Shown: positions 17,708 to 26,928, counted from the first letter of the stretch. The stretch is DNA of 64,000 nt from Propionicimonas sp. (GCF_029975155.1 NZ_JARKPQ010000342.1:1-64000), one strand, 5' to 3'. The notes: generated by a model not told the origin, from the letters alone. Numbers and translations: made by a program.

Positions 17708-19351
17708 TCACATCCGCTCGGGGGCCTCGATGCCCAGCAGGTCCAGACCGGACGCGAGCACGCGGCGGGTGGCCGCGCAGAGTGCGAGCCGGGACGAGCG
17801 CACCTCGCCCTCGCTCTTCAGCACGGGGCACTGCTCGTAGAACGAGCTGAGCGCGCCGGCAAGCTCGTACAGGTAACCGCACAGCCGATGCGGCTGCAGC
17901 GTCTCGCCCACGGTCGACACGACCTCCCCGAACCGGGACAGCAGCAGCGCGAGCGACTGCTCGGCCGGCTCCGCCAGGACGGTGACGGACTCGAAGCCGA
18001 CGCCCTCCGCCTCGGCCTTGCGCAGGATCTGGTTCACCCGGGCGTGCGCGTACTGCAGATAGGGCCCGGTGTCGCCGGTGGTGGCCACCATGCGTTCGGC
18101 GTCGAAGACGTAGTCCTTCTGCAGGCCGTTGGACAGGTCGGCGTACTTGATCGCCGCCAGGGCGATGGACGGTGCCGCCTCCTGTTCCGCCGCGTCCAGC
18201 AGGCTGTTCAGCGTGACCGCCGTGCCCTCACGGGTGGAGAACTTCTTTCCGTCCGCGCCCAGCACCTGGCCGAAGCCCACGTGCTCGGCCGACACCGGTT
18301 CCGGCAGGTAGCCGGCGATCCGCGCGACCGCGAACACCTGCTCGAAGTGGTAGGTCTGGGGCGCGCCGACCACGTAGATCAGCCGGTCGGCGTGCAGATC
18401 GCCGACGCGGTGCCGGATCGCCGCCAGGTCGGTGCAGGTGTAGCCGTAGCCGCCCTGGGCGTTGCGGATGATCGCCGGGGCGCCGAACCCGTCCACGAAG
18501 ACCACCAGTGCCCCGTCGTCGACGACGGCGATGCCGCGGTCCTCCAGGTCGGCGGCCACCACCGGCAGGTCGGCGTTGTAGATCGACTCCCCGGCGAGGT
18601 CGGCGTCCGAGAGCAGCACGTTCATCCGCCGGTAGGTGGCGTTGAAGCCGGCCAGCGAGACGTCGATGAGCTGCTGCCAGATCCGGCGGGTCTCGGGGTC
18701 ACCCGACTGCAGCAGCACCACCCGGTCCCGCGCCTTCGCCGCGAACTCCTCGGACTCCTTCAGGTGGGCGTTGGCCCGCTGGTACAGCGCCTCGGCGGAC
18801 GGCAGGTCGAGCGCGCTCGCGTCCAGCCCCTCCTCGAGGATCTGCTCGACGAGCATGCCGAACTGCCGTCCCCAGTCACCGATGTGGTTCTGGGGGATGA
18901 CCGTGTGGCCCTGTGCGCGCAGGACGCGGGTGAAGCAGTCGCCGATGATCGTCGAGCGCAGGTGGCCGACGTGCATCTGCTTGGCCACGTTGGGCGAGCT
19001 GTAGTCGATCACGACCGTGCGCGGTTCGGTGGCGCGGCTGATCCCCGCGCCGGGCTCGGTCAGCACCTGCGTCGCCACCCGGGCCAGCACGTCGGCGCGC
19101 AGCCGCAGGTTGATGAACCCCGGTCCCGCGATCTCCAGCGGCTCGCACAGGTCGGCGAGGTCGATCTGCTCCACCAGCCGGGCCGCCACCTCGCGCGGCG
19201 GGCGTCCCTCGGCGTTCGCCAGCCGCAGCGCCACGTTGGTCTGGTAGTGGCCGAACTGCGGACGGGTGGCCGGACGCAGCTCCGGATCGACACCCGCGAC
19301 GGACTGGACGCGCTCGCTCAACAGCGACGGCAGGGAAAGCATGGCCGCCAT
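17708..19351 (-). CDS. argS: Arginyl-tRNA synthetase
   Basis: 547 residues of a class I aminoacyl-tRNA synthetase. The N-terminal tRNA-binding Add-1 domain includes RPQFGHYQTNVALRLA. The HIGH signature appears as SSPNVAKQMHVGHLRSTIIG, followed by NHIGDWGRQFGMLV. The KMSKS-equivalent loop is GADGKKFSTREG, a non-canonical form common in ArgRS. The C-terminal DALR domain has YLQYAHARVNQILRKA and an ELAGALSSFYEQCPVL pattern. It charges tRNA-Arg and is essential. The start ATG 19351 gives MAAMLSLPSL; an ATG three codons later is an alternative. Confidence 0.96.
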   Translation of the reverse strand: MAAMLSLPSLLSERVQSVAGVDPELRPATRPQFGHYQTNVALRLANAEGRPPREVAARLVEQIDLADLCEPLEIAGPGFINLRLRADVLARVATQVLTEPGAGISRATEPRTVVIDYSSPNVAKQMHVGHLRSTIIGDCFTRVLRAQGHTVIPQNHIGDWGRQFGMLVEQILEEGLDASALDLPSAEALYQRANAHLKESEEFAAKARDRVVLLQSGDPETRRIWQQLIDVSLAGFNATYRRMNVLLSDADLAGESIYNADLPVVAADLEDRGIAVVDDGALVVFVDGFGAPAIIRNAQGGYGYTCTDLAAIRHRVGDLHADRLIYVVGAPQTYHFEQVFAVARIAGYLPEPVSAEHVGFGQVLGADGKKFSTREGTAVTLNSLLDAAEQEAAPSIALAAIKYADLSNGLQKDYVFDAERMVATTGDTGPYLQYAHARVNQILRKAEAEGVGFESVTVLAEPAEQSLALLLSRFGEVVSTVGETLQPHRLCGYLYELAGALSSFYEQCPVLKSEGEVRSSRLALCAATRRVLASGLDLLGIEAPERM

Positions 19352-19386
19352 TTTCGCACGCCGTGGGGCCTGCCCTGATCCAGCGT

Positions 19387-19594
19387 TGTCGCGATCCGGC
19401 CACGCTGGCCGCCCCGCGTGTCACATCAGTCACGCACCACGCGCAGAGTGGTCGAATCGCGCCATCCACCTCCATGGGCGGTGCGCCGACCTGCCCAGTT
19501 GGTCGTATCTGGCTCCTGTCGCGATCCGGCCACTGGAGGACGCAGATGTGACAGGAGAGGCGTATGGGAGATGCAGCGTGGCCGATTCGCGTCA
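19387..19594. repeat. Family D composite repeat, copy 1
   Basis: Two 78-base units (19387-19464 and 19517-19594) separated by 52 bases. Each begins TGTCGCGATCCGGCCAC and ends in a form of GTGGCCGAATCGCGTCA, so each unit has imperfect inverted termini. The same two-unit layout with the same spacing recurs at 29443-29650. It lies between argS and the sanA-like gene. Confidence 0.85.
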
Positions 19595-19610
19595 CCGGCG
19601 TGGCGAGGAC

Positions 19611-20240
19611 TCAGCCACGGGCGGGACGGCGGCTGAGCACATCCCAGACGAGCTTGAGGTTGGCGGCGAGTTCCCTGCGGGCGCCGTGGGCCCAGGTGCG
19701 CGGGCTGCTGCGGACGGTCTCGTCCCCCACACCCCAGGCATCGACGCCGAGCGCCCGGCAGATCGCCAGCGCCCGGGGCAGGTGGTAGCTCTGGCTGACG
19801 ACCACAAGCCGACGCAGCCCGAACACGTCCCGCGCCCGGAGACAGGAGTCGTAGGTGTCGAAGCCGGCGGGATCGAGCAGCAGCCGCTCCTCGGGGACGC
19901 CCGCCGCCAGCAGGTAGGCCCGCATCCCGCCGGTCTCGTCGTAGAACCGCGAGCCACCGTCGCCGGACGCCAGCACCCGCGACACCAGACCCTTGCGGTA
20001 CAGCTCGGCCGCGAGGTCCAGCCGCGCACGCAGGAAGGGGGACGGTTCCCCGTCGGCGTACACCTCGGCACCCAGGACCAGCGCCACCGGGAGCAGCGGC
20101 AGCCGGTCGACCGGCACGATCCGGCTCCGGGTGGCCAGGCGGACCGCCAGACCGAGCGCCAGCACTCCGCCGAATCCTGCGGCGCCGGCCCAGAGCAGCG
20201 CCCGGACGACGCCGACCCGGGTGTCGCCGCGATCCTGCAT
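19611..20240 (-). CDS. DUF218/YdcF-SanA-like membrane protein
   Basis: 209 residues. One N-terminal helix (ALLWAGAAGFGGVLALGLAV) anchors a DUF218 domain with the family motifs VALVLGAEVYADGEPSPFLR, ASGDGG, ETGGMRAYLLAAGVPEERLL, and VVSQSYHLPRALAI. SanA/YdcF proteins affect envelope permeability to vancomycin in enterobacteria; the reaction is unknown. The stop is 16 bases from the family D repeat. Divergent from the TagD-fusion gene. Confidence 0.88.
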   Translation of the reverse strand: MQDRGDTRVGVVRALLWAGAAGFGGVLALGLAVRLATRSRIVPVDRLPLLPVALVLGAEVYADGEPSPFLRARLDLAAELYRKGLVSRVLASGDGGSRFYDETGGMRAYLLAAGVPEERLLLDPAGFDTYDSCLRARDVFGLRRLVVVSQSYHLPRALAICRALGVDAWGVGDETVRSSPRTWAHGARRELAANLKLVWDVLSRRPARG

Positions 20241-20309
20241 GCCGCAAGCCTAAGAGCCCGGCAATAGACTGGCGCGAGCCTTTCCGCCCAGGAGCCAGGA
20301 GCAGCCACG

Positions 20310-21659
20310 GTGCGAGTCATCACCTACGGGACGTTCGACCTGTTCCACGAGGGCCACCGCAGACTGCTCGAGCGGGCCAGGGCGCTGGGCGACCACCTCA
20401 TCGTCGGCGTGACCACCCAGCAGTACGACGACAGCCGCGGCAAGCTCAATGTGCGGCAGAGCCTGATGGAGCGCATCCGCAACGTGGAGGCGACCGGACT
20501 CGTCGACGAGGTGATCGTCGAGGAGTACGAGGGCCAGAAGATCAACGACATCCAGCGACTCGGCATCGACATCTTCGCCATCGGCTCGGACTGGACGGGC
20601 AAGTTCGACTACCTGCGCGACTACTGCACGGTGGTCTATCTCGAGCGCACGAAGGGGGTGTCCAGCACCCAGCTGCGCAACGAGTCCCAGGCCACGCTGA
20701 ACCTCGGCGTGGTCGGCGCCGGACGGATCGCGCGCCGGCTCGTGCAGGAGGCCCGGTTCGTCTCCGGAGTCGACGTGGACGCCGTCTACAGCCGGACGCC
20801 GGAGAACGCGCGCCGCTTCGCCGCCGAACTGGAGCTGCAGACCGTCCACGAGCGCTACGAGGACCTGCTGGCCACCTGCGACGCGGTGTACATCGCGAGC
20901 CCGCACGGCCACCACTACGAGCAGGCCTGCACAGCGATCGAGGCGGGTCGCCACGTGCTGTGCGAGAAGCCGATCGCACTGACCAGGGCCGAGGCCGAGG
21001 ACCTGTTCGGACGCGCCCGGTCGGCCGGCGTCGTGCTGCTGGAGGCGCTGAAGACCGCCTTCCTGCCCGGCTTCCAGCGCATGGTCGGGGTGGCACGCAG
21101 CGGGTCGATCGGCGACATCCGTGCGGTCGAGGCCACCTTCACCAAGCTCGTGGGCGGCGGACGCGAGCTCGACCCGCCCGACGGCGGCAGCATCGCCGAG
21201 CTCGCCAGCTATCCCCTGCTGGCCGTGCTCAAGCTGCTGGGCCCGGACCCGGTCCGGCTGGCCACCCGCTCGGTGCGGGCCGGTGGCGTCGACGTGTTCT
21301 CCCGGATCGACCTCGACTACCCGCACGCGATCGCGTCCGCCACGACCGGGCTCGGCGTGAAGGCCGAGGGTGACCTCGTCGTCGCCGGCACCCGCGGCTA
21401 CGTCTACGTCCCGGCCCCGTGGTGGCTCACCGAGTACTTCGAGACCCGCTTCGAGGACACCGGCCGGAACCGCAAGTTCTACTACAAGCTGGACGGGGAC
21501 GGGCTGCGCTACGAGGTCGCGGAATTCGCGTCCCTGATCCGCGACGGCAACACCGAGTCGTACCGGCTGCGGGCGGAGGAGTCGATCGCCATCGCCGGGC
21601 TGATCGAACGCGCCCGGGCGAACGCCCAATGGTTCGCGGAAGGCCCCTCCGATCAGTAG
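20310..21659 (+). CDS. Bifunctional TagD-like cytidylyltransferase / Gfo-Idh-MocA oxidoreductase
   Basis: 449 residues with two enzymes in one chain. Residues 1-130 form a glycerol-3-phosphate cytidylyltransferase-type nucleotidyltransferase: TYGTFDLFHEGHRRLL with the HxGH motif, and YLERTKGVSSTQLR matching the RTxGISTT loop. Residues 132-445 form a Gfo/Idh/MocA oxidoreductase: Rossmann GVVGAGRIARRLV, YIASPHGHHYEQA, and CEKPIALTRAEAE. The first domain would make a CDP-polyol; the second probably reduces or oxidises a sugar or polyol phosphate in the same pathway. Start GTG 20310 follows AGGAGCCAGGAG. It opens the wall-glycopolymer region. Confidence 0.88.
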   Translation: MRVITYGTFDLFHEGHRRLLERARALGDHLIVGVTTQQYDDSRGKLNVRQSLMERIRNVEATGLVDEVIVEEYEGQKINDIQRLGIDIFAIGSDWTGKFDYLRDYCTVVYLERTKGVSSTQLRNESQATLNLGVVGAGRIARRLVQEARFVSGVDVDAVYSRTPENARRFAAELELQTVHERYEDLLATCDAVYIASPHGHHYEQACTAIEAGRHVLCEKPIALTRAEAEDLFGRARSAGVVLLEALKTAFLPGFQRMVGVARSGSIGDIRAVEATFTKLVGGGRELDPPDGGSIAELASYPLLAVLKLLGPDPVRLATRSVRAGGVDVFSRIDLDYPHAIASATTGLGVKAEGDLVVAGTRGYVYVPAPWWLTEYFETRFEDTGRNRKFYYKLDGDGLRYEVAEFASLIRDGNTESYRLRAEESIAIAGLIERARANAQWFAEGPSDQ

Positions 21660-21733
21660 GAGAGAGGATCGTTCGAGGCGGGCCGGACTGCTAAGATGAT
21701 TAGATCCTAAGAAGAAGCTGAGGAGACCTCCGG

Positions 21734-23221
21734 ATGGCCTTGGGGGGGCGTGCCGCACGGTGGCGTACTGTCGCCACGCTGTTGCTGTCGGCCGTCCTCT
21801 TCGGCTCGGGCCTCCAGACGCTCCCCGCCACCGCGGAGACGCCGGTCGCCGCGCCCGGACAGATCGTGGTCAGCCCGCGGGACACCGTTGCCGTGGCGAG
21901 CTGGGCACCGGTCGCGTCCGCCGGCTATGTCGTGGAGACCGCGACCAGCCCCGACTTCATCCCCGCCACCGCCACGGACGTCAGCAGCGAGCTGGCCGTC
22001 CTGAGCCCGCTGGAGCCGAGTACGACCTACTGGGTGCGGGTCTCCGCGCGGAGCGGGGACGGCGTCCGCGGACCGGCGAGCGAACCGGTCTCGTTCACGA
22101 CGGGCGAGCGGCGCTATGCGATGCCGGCACCGACCGTGACCCTCGACAGCCTGACGTCCACCTCGATCACCCCCAGCTGGACCGCACCCGCCGACGGCCT
22201 GCGCTACGAGGTGCAGCTCGGCAAGGACGACTCGTTCACCCGGCCGACGCCCACCACCCGGCTGATCGAGTCCACGTCCACGACCTTCGAGGAACTGACG
22301 GTCGGCACGACCTACACCGTCCGGGTTCGGGTGGTGGACGCGACCGGCGCGCCGATCAGCGACTGGTCGGTGACCGCGTCGAGGAAGCCGGCGGAGGAAC
22401 TGCCCCTTCGGGTCGGCTCGTTCAACGTCAAGAAGTCGACCCAGGCGAACTGGCCGAAGCGGCGGATCGCGGTCGCAGCGGCCATCCGCGACGAGGATCT
22501 GGACGTCGTCGGCCTCCAGGAGGCCACCCCGCACCGGGTCAAGGGCGGCAGGCGGCAGTACGAGGACGTCGTCCGGGTGCTCGGCAGCGACTGGGCACTG
22601 ACCGACGGCGTGGGCGGCGGACCGGGCGAGGCCCGCACCATCTACAACCGCACCAAGCTCACGATGATCGACCACGGCTACCGCACGCTGTCCGGCAGCA
22701 CCCGCTTCGGAGTGCCCCGCTACGCGGTCTGGGCGATCTTCGAGCAGCGCAGCACGGGCAAGCGGTTCGTCTTCGTCAACACCCACCTGGCGTACCAGAA
22801 GACCGCCGCCGCCAGCCGGTGGCGCACCTCGGCCGCCAAGCAGATCGTCGCGCTGATCGACTCGGTCAACACCGACAAGCTGCCGGTGATCATCGGCGGG
22901 GACTTCAACACCGGTGCCCCCCGCAACTCCAGCAACGGCGTCTATCGCACCCTGACCGGCGCGGGCTACATCGACCCCCTGGCGCGGACGGGCAAGCTGG
23001 GCGCGGCGAAGAAGCTCACCCGGGCCAACCTGCGGACGGTGAACAGCATGTCCCGCAAGGCCCCGCTGAACCCGAACCGCAATGTCATCGACCTGCTGTT
23101 GGTCACCCCGATGCGCGTGGCCGAGTGGGAGACCGTCGCCAGGCTGGACAGCTCCGGCCGCTTCGTCGGCACCATCCCCTCCGACCACAACCTGATCAAG
23201 ATCACCGCCTACCTGCCCTGA
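21734..23221 (+). CDS. Secreted fibronectin III / endonuclease-exonuclease-phosphatase (EEP) protein
   Basis: 495 residues. A signal peptide (VATLLLSAVLFGSGLQTLPATAE) is followed by two fibronectin type III-like domains (about 40-120 and 130-210, with TTYWVRVSARS and TTYTVRVRVVD strands). The C-terminal EEP domain has the complete catalytic set: GSFNVKK, VVGLQEATP, IYNRTKL, VFVNTHLAY, IIGGDFNTG and TIPSDHNLIKI. EEP enzymes hydrolyse phosphodiesters or phosphomonoesters (nucleic acids, phosphoinositides, sphingomyelin). Start ATG 21734 follows GAGGAGACC. A paralogue with the same architecture lies at 35682-37247. Confidence 0.88.
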   Translation: MALGGRAARWRTVATLLLSAVLFGSGLQTLPATAETPVAAPGQIVVSPRDTVAVASWAPVASAGYVVETATSPDFIPATATDVSSELAVLSPLEPSTTYWVRVSARSGDGVRGPASEPVSFTTGERRYAMPAPTVTLDSLTSTSITPSWTAPADGLRYEVQLGKDDSFTRPTPTTRLIESTSTTFEELTVGTTYTVRVRVVDATGAPISDWSVTASRKPAEELPLRVGSFNVKKSTQANWPKRRIAVAAAIRDEDLDVVGLQEATPHRVKGGRRQYEDVVRVLGSDWALTDGVGGGPGEARTIYNRTKLTMIDHGYRTLSGSTRFGVPRYAVWAIFEQRSTGKRFVFVNTHLAYQKTAAASRWRTSAAKQIVALIDSVNTDKLPVIIGGDFNTGAPRNSSNGVYRTLTGAGYIDPLARTGKLGAAKKLTRANLRTVNSMSRKAPLNPNRNVIDLLLVTPMRVAEWETVARLDSSGRFVGTIPSDHNLIKITAYLP

Positions 23222-23237
23222 GCAGTCCCAGCCCTCG

Positions 23238-23262
23238 CGTCTCGACAGGCTCGACGACCGAT
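23238..23262. repeat. Family C repeat
   Basis: CGTCTCGACAGGCTCGACGA, the complement of the TCGAGCCTGTCGAGACG form found at several other intergenic sites. Here it is followed at once by a family B unit and two family A hairpins. Confidence 0.8.
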
Positions 23263-23280
23263 GGGGAGGACGGCCGCCCA

Positions 23281-23306
23281 CGTCATCCCGGCGGACGCCG
23301 GGATCC
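23281..23306. repeat. Family B repeat, single unit
   Basis: CGTCATCCCGGCGGACGCC then GGGATCC, one palindromic half of the longer family B elements at 17572 and 31049. It ends 1 base before a family A hairpin. Confidence 0.8.
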
Positions 23307-23307
23307 C

Positions 23308-23341
23308 TGAACGGTAGGGGGACAGGTCCACTTACCGTTCA
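23308..23341. repeat. Family A hairpin repeat
   Basis: TGAACGGTAGG pairs with CTTACCGTTCA across a GGGACAGGTCC centre. First of two family A copies between the convergent EEP and tagF-like genes. Confidence 0.85.
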
Positions 23342-23379
23342 GGTCTCCACACCACAGCTCGGCCCGTGCGCGGACGAGG

Positions 23380-23412
23380 TGAACGGAAATGGGACCTGTC
23401 CCCTTTCGTTCA
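23380..23412. repeat. Family A hairpin repeat
   Basis: TGAACGGAAATGGGACC at the left pairs with GGGACAGG-type sequence and TTTCGTTCA at the right. It ends 21 bases from the stop codon of the tagF-like gene on the minus strand. Confidence 0.85.
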
Positions 23413-23433
23413 CTCCAGGGGTGCGCGAAAGGG

Positions 23434-25158
23434 CTACACCAGGAAGCGCCGGGCGGTCTGGACGAAGCGGTCGACGATCTCCTCTGAGGGCGTCTCGCTG
23501 AGGTAGTAGCTGCGCAGCGACTTCCTCTTCTCGGCCTTGGTGTCGGGGCCGAGCATGTCGGTGAGCACGTCGTCGAGGCCGATCGCCGCGCCGTCCACCA
23601 TGTCGAAGACATAGGCGGCCTCGGCGAGGGGAAACTCCTCGACGAAGGCGTCCCCGTGCGCGGAGACGGCGGCCATCGCGAACGGCTTGTTGGAGCTCAG
23701 GAAGTCGGAGACGAGGCTGGACACGTCCGACACCATCGCGTCGCTGGCGTTGAAGCAGTCGGCCACCGACATCTCGGTCTCCGCGGCCGGCCCGAACACG
23801 TGCGGCCGTCCGGTCTCCTTCGCGTCCGCCTCGAGCAGTTCGAGGATCCGGTCGCACGCCTCGCCGTTCGCCTTGTGCCTGCGCGAGTACGGGTGCGGCC
23901 GGAAGACCACCGTGCAGCCGCGCTCGAGGAGCGCGGTCACGATCGCCGGACCGGCCGGCAGCGAGCTGTAGTCGGAGTCCTCGTAGAAGCCCGACCAGGT
24001 CGGGCTGTACAGCACCACCGGGTGCTCGATGTCCGCGATCGGCCCCCGCGCGCGGGCCACGTTCTCCAGCTGTGGCCGGCCGACGATCTCGAACTGGTCG
24101 GCCCTGGTGAGCACGCCGTGCTTGGCGAACCGGTCGATCGCGGCCTGGCCGGCGACGAAGTTCTTGTCGTACTGGCGGAACGTCGGACTGACGCTGGCGA
24201 TCTTGTCGGAGTCGCCATGGTTCAGCTGGATGTGCGTGAGGTGCGGGAACCGGATCATGTGTGAATTCCGCACCGCGGTGTTGGCGTAGAAGACCGCCTT
24301 CAGCGAGGGGCAGACGATCGGATCGAGATCCTCGAGGCTCACTCGCAGGATCACCGGGGCGGACGTCAGCTTCGTCACCTCGTCGAAGTTCGCGATCGTC
24401 CGCACCAGTACGAAGTACGGCACCCCGATCCGGTCGAGGTAGGGCAGCCACATCGACGCCTGGTAGGCCGTCCCCGCCGGCGCCTGCCAGTGGAAGGCGA
24501 ACAGCGGGCCCAGTTTCTTCAGGATCTTCGGCAGGTTCGCCTCGAACCGGTTTCGCATGAGCAGGTAGCGGACGGCCTGCACGGTGAGCAGCACGGCCAG
24601 CACGATGCCGACCAGCGCCGCGACCACCGCGGGCACCTGGGTGGCCTCGAGGAAGGCGGACATGACCACCAGCACCATGCCGAGCGTGTTCACCGCGAAC
24701 AGCCAGTTCGCCAGCCGCTGCGACGGCAGCGGCACCTCCCAGCCGGGCAGGTTGGCCGACTGCGGAAGGGCGAGGCGCACCGGACGGCGCATCGCGTACT
24801 CGCCGATGATCATCAGGCAGATCAGCGCACCGGCAGCCACCGCCCACCAACTGGCGCCGTCACCGAGGTCGATCCCGAGCCCCGCGAGCACCACCAGGAT
24901 GCGGGACATGCTGAAGGTGCCCATCAGCTGGCTGGAGACGGCGCCCTGGCGCAGTTCGGGGACGACGGTGGTCGCCGTCAGCCCGAGCACCAGCAACGTC
25001 GCGGCCACCACGAAGAGCCCGGAGACGATGTGCTCCGGCGCGACCAGCGTGCTGATCACCGCCGCGACGGCCAGCACGTCACAAAGAATGGAAAGACCGC
25101 CGACGGCCCGAAAGGCATAGCGCAATGAGGACATTCCGGTGGTGAGGATTCGCGGCAT
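23434..25158 (-). CDS. TagF/TagB-like polyol-phosphate transferase with membrane N-terminus (paralogue 1)
   Basis: 574 residues. About the first 200 contain five hydrophobic helices, not present in classical TagF. The rest is a CDP-glycerol glycerophosphotransferase domain (PF04464-type): LNHGDSDKIASVSP near 310 with the conserved HGDSDK, FVAGQAAIDRFAKHGVLT, VVLYSPTWSGFYE, FRPHPYSRRHK, and SDVSSLVSDFLSSNKPFAM. These enzymes transfer glycerol- or ribitol-phosphate from a CDP donor to grow teichoic-acid-like chains on the cytoplasmic face. ATG 25158 has GAAAGG upstream. Divergent from the TarI-SDR fusion gene. Confidence 0.88.
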   Translation of the reverse strand: MPRILTTGMSSLRYAFRAVGGLSILCDVLAVAAVISTLVAPEHIVSGLFVVAATLLVLGLTATTVVPELRQGAVSSQLMGTFSMSRILVVLAGLGIDLGDGASWWAVAAGALICLMIIGEYAMRRPVRLALPQSANLPGWEVPLPSQRLANWLFAVNTLGMVLVVMSAFLEATQVPAVVAALVGIVLAVLLTVQAVRYLLMRNRFEANLPKILKKLGPLFAFHWQAPAGTAYQASMWLPYLDRIGVPYFVLVRTIANFDEVTKLTSAPVILRVSLEDLDPIVCPSLKAVFYANTAVRNSHMIRFPHLTHIQLNHGDSDKIASVSPTFRQYDKNFVAGQAAIDRFAKHGVLTRADQFEIVGRPQLENVARARGPIADIEHPVVLYSPTWSGFYEDSDYSSLPAGPAIVTALLERGCTVVFRPHPYSRRHKANGEACDRILELLEADAKETGRPHVFGPAAETEMSVADCFNASDAMVSDVSSLVSDFLSSNKPFAMAAVSAHGDAFVEEFPLAEAAYVFDMVDGAAIGLDDVLTDMLGPDTKAEKRKSLRSYYLSETPSEEIVDRFVQTARRFLV

Positions 25159-25404
25159 CAGGGCCTTTCACAGGGGGCTGGCAGGCGGGAATAATCTACC
25201 AGACCAATTTTGGCACCCCTGCTCGGGGCGAGGGTCGTGGCCGGCGGACGCCGTCGACTGCCGGCGTCCGCCGCAGTCAGCTTCGACCACCGTCCTGTGC
25301 GTTCACCCACCACGCGGCTGTGGGCTCCCTGTGGCCCTCGCGTCGCGGCGTTTCCGTGCACAATGCCCACGATATGGTGGGGAGCCGAAAGAAGGGACAC
25401 CTCA

Positions 25405-26877
25405 ATGACGTCACCACGCACCATCGGAGTGATCCTCGCCGGTGGCACCGGATCGCGGGTCGGCCTGTCGATCCCCAAGCAGTTGCTGAAGATCGCGGGC
25501 AGGCCGGTCATCGAGCACACGCTGGCGATCTTCCAGGACGCGGACGTCATCGACGAGATCTTCATCATGATGCATCCCGACCACCTGGCCGCCGCGGAGA
25601 CGATCGCCGCGAAGTTCGGCAAGGTCAGCCGGGTGATCAGTGGTGGCGGAACGCGCAACGACACGTCCTTCGCCGCCGTCGCAGCCCTCGGCGAGGACGC
25701 CGATCCCGACACCCGGCTGCTGTTCCACGACGCGGTCCGTCCCCTGCTGGACACCCGGATCATCAACGACCTGGTGGCGGCTCTCGACGACTACGACGCC
25801 GTCGACGTCGCGATCCCGTCCGCGGACACGATCATCGAGGTGAACCCGAACGACGAGATCGTCGACATCCCCGACCGCAGTCGGCTGCGCCGGGGCCAGA
25901 CACCGCAGGCCTTCCGCCTCGAGACCCTCCGCCGCGCCTACCTGATCGCCCGTCAGGACCCGAACTTCCTGCCCGCCGACGACTGCTCGGTCATCCTCAA
26001 GTACCTCCCCGAGGTGCCCATCGCGGTGGTTCGCGGCGCCGACCACAACATGAAGATCACCGAGCCGATCGACGTGTTCATCGCGGACAAGCTGTTCCAG
26101 ATCGGCTCCACGGTCGCTCCGGCGCCGACCAGCGTGGACGAGTACCGCGCGAAGCTGGCGGGCAAGGTGATGGTGGTCCTCGGCGGCAGCTACGGGATCG
26201 GCGCCGACATCGTCGAGCTCGCGCGCGGCTTCGGCGCGGAGGTGCGTTCGTTCAGCCGCTCCCAGACCGGGACGGACGTGTCCCGCCCCGAGGACATCGA
26301 GAAGGCTCTCGCCGACGCCCACGCCGAACTCGGCCGGATCGACTACGTCGTGCTCACCGCCGGCATCCTCAACCGCGGCCGGCTGGCCGACGTGCCGATG
26401 GACGAGATCCTCGAAGGCATCCGGGTGAACTACTTCGCCCCGGTGCTCACCGCCCGCTTCGCCCACGCGTACCTCAAGGAGACCCGGGGGCAGCTCGTGT
26501 TCTTCACGTCGAGTTCGTACACGCGGGGACGGGCCGACTACTCGGTGTACTCCTCGACCAAGGCCGCGGTGGTGAACCTCACCCAGGCCCTCGCCGACGA
26601 GTGGTCCGCGGAGGGCATCCAGGTGAACGTGATCAACCCGGAGCGCGCCGGCACGCCGATGCGCACCAAGGCCTTCGGGAAGGAGCCGGCGGGCTCGCTG
26701 CTCTCCTCGCGCGCGGTCGCCCTGACCACGATCGATGTGCTGCTGTCCTCGCTCACCGGCCACGTGATCGACGTGCGCCGCGAGGAGCCCGGACACGTCG
26801 GCATGTCCCGCTCGGAACTCGAGGCCACCCGCATCGCCGAGGCGCTGGAAGAGGTCGGCACCGAAGCCGAGGTCTGA
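25405..26877 (+). CDS. Bifunctional IspD/TarI-like cytidylyltransferase and short-chain reductase
   Basis: 490 residues. Residues 1-230 form an IspD/TarI-type cytidylyltransferase (GVILAGGTGSRVGLSIPKQ, DAVRPLLDTRII, RGQTPQAFRLETLRRAY, DDCSVILKY). Residues 250-470 form a short-chain dehydrogenase: GGSYGIGADIVELARGFG for the cofactor, VLTAGILNRG, and the YSVYSSTKAAV catalytic YxxxK. This order matches the Haemophilus Acs1/Bcs1 enzymes, which reduce ribulose 5-phosphate and make CDP-ribitol. CDP-ribitol supply for the neighbouring polymerases is therefore likely. ATG 25405 has AAGAAGGG upstream; longer forms run through non-conserved sequence. Confidence 0.88.
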   Translation: MTSPRTIGVILAGGTGSRVGLSIPKQLLKIAGRPVIEHTLAIFQDADVIDEIFIMMHPDHLAAAETIAAKFGKVSRVISGGGTRNDTSFAAVAALGEDADPDTRLLFHDAVRPLLDTRIINDLVAALDDYDAVDVAIPSADTIIEVNPNDEIVDIPDRSRLRRGQTPQAFRLETLRRAYLIARQDPNFLPADDCSVILKYLPEVPIAVVRGADHNMKITEPIDVFIADKLFQIGSTVAPAPTSVDEYRAKLAGKVMVVLGGSYGIGADIVELARGFGAEVRSFSRSQTGTDVSRPEDIEKALADAHAELGRIDYVVLTAGILNRGRLADVPMDEILEGIRVNYFAPVLTARFAHAYLKETRGQLVFFTSSSYTRGRADYSVYSSTKAAVVNLTQALADEWSAEGIQVNVINPERAGTPMRTKAFGKEPAGSLLSSRAVALTTIDVLLSSLTGHVIDVRREEPGHVGMSRSELEATRIAEALEEVGTEAEV

Positions 26878-26928
26878 CGGTTCTCGTCTCGGTCCAGCCT
26901 GGTCGTGGGCCGTCCCTCTCGTCGAGCG

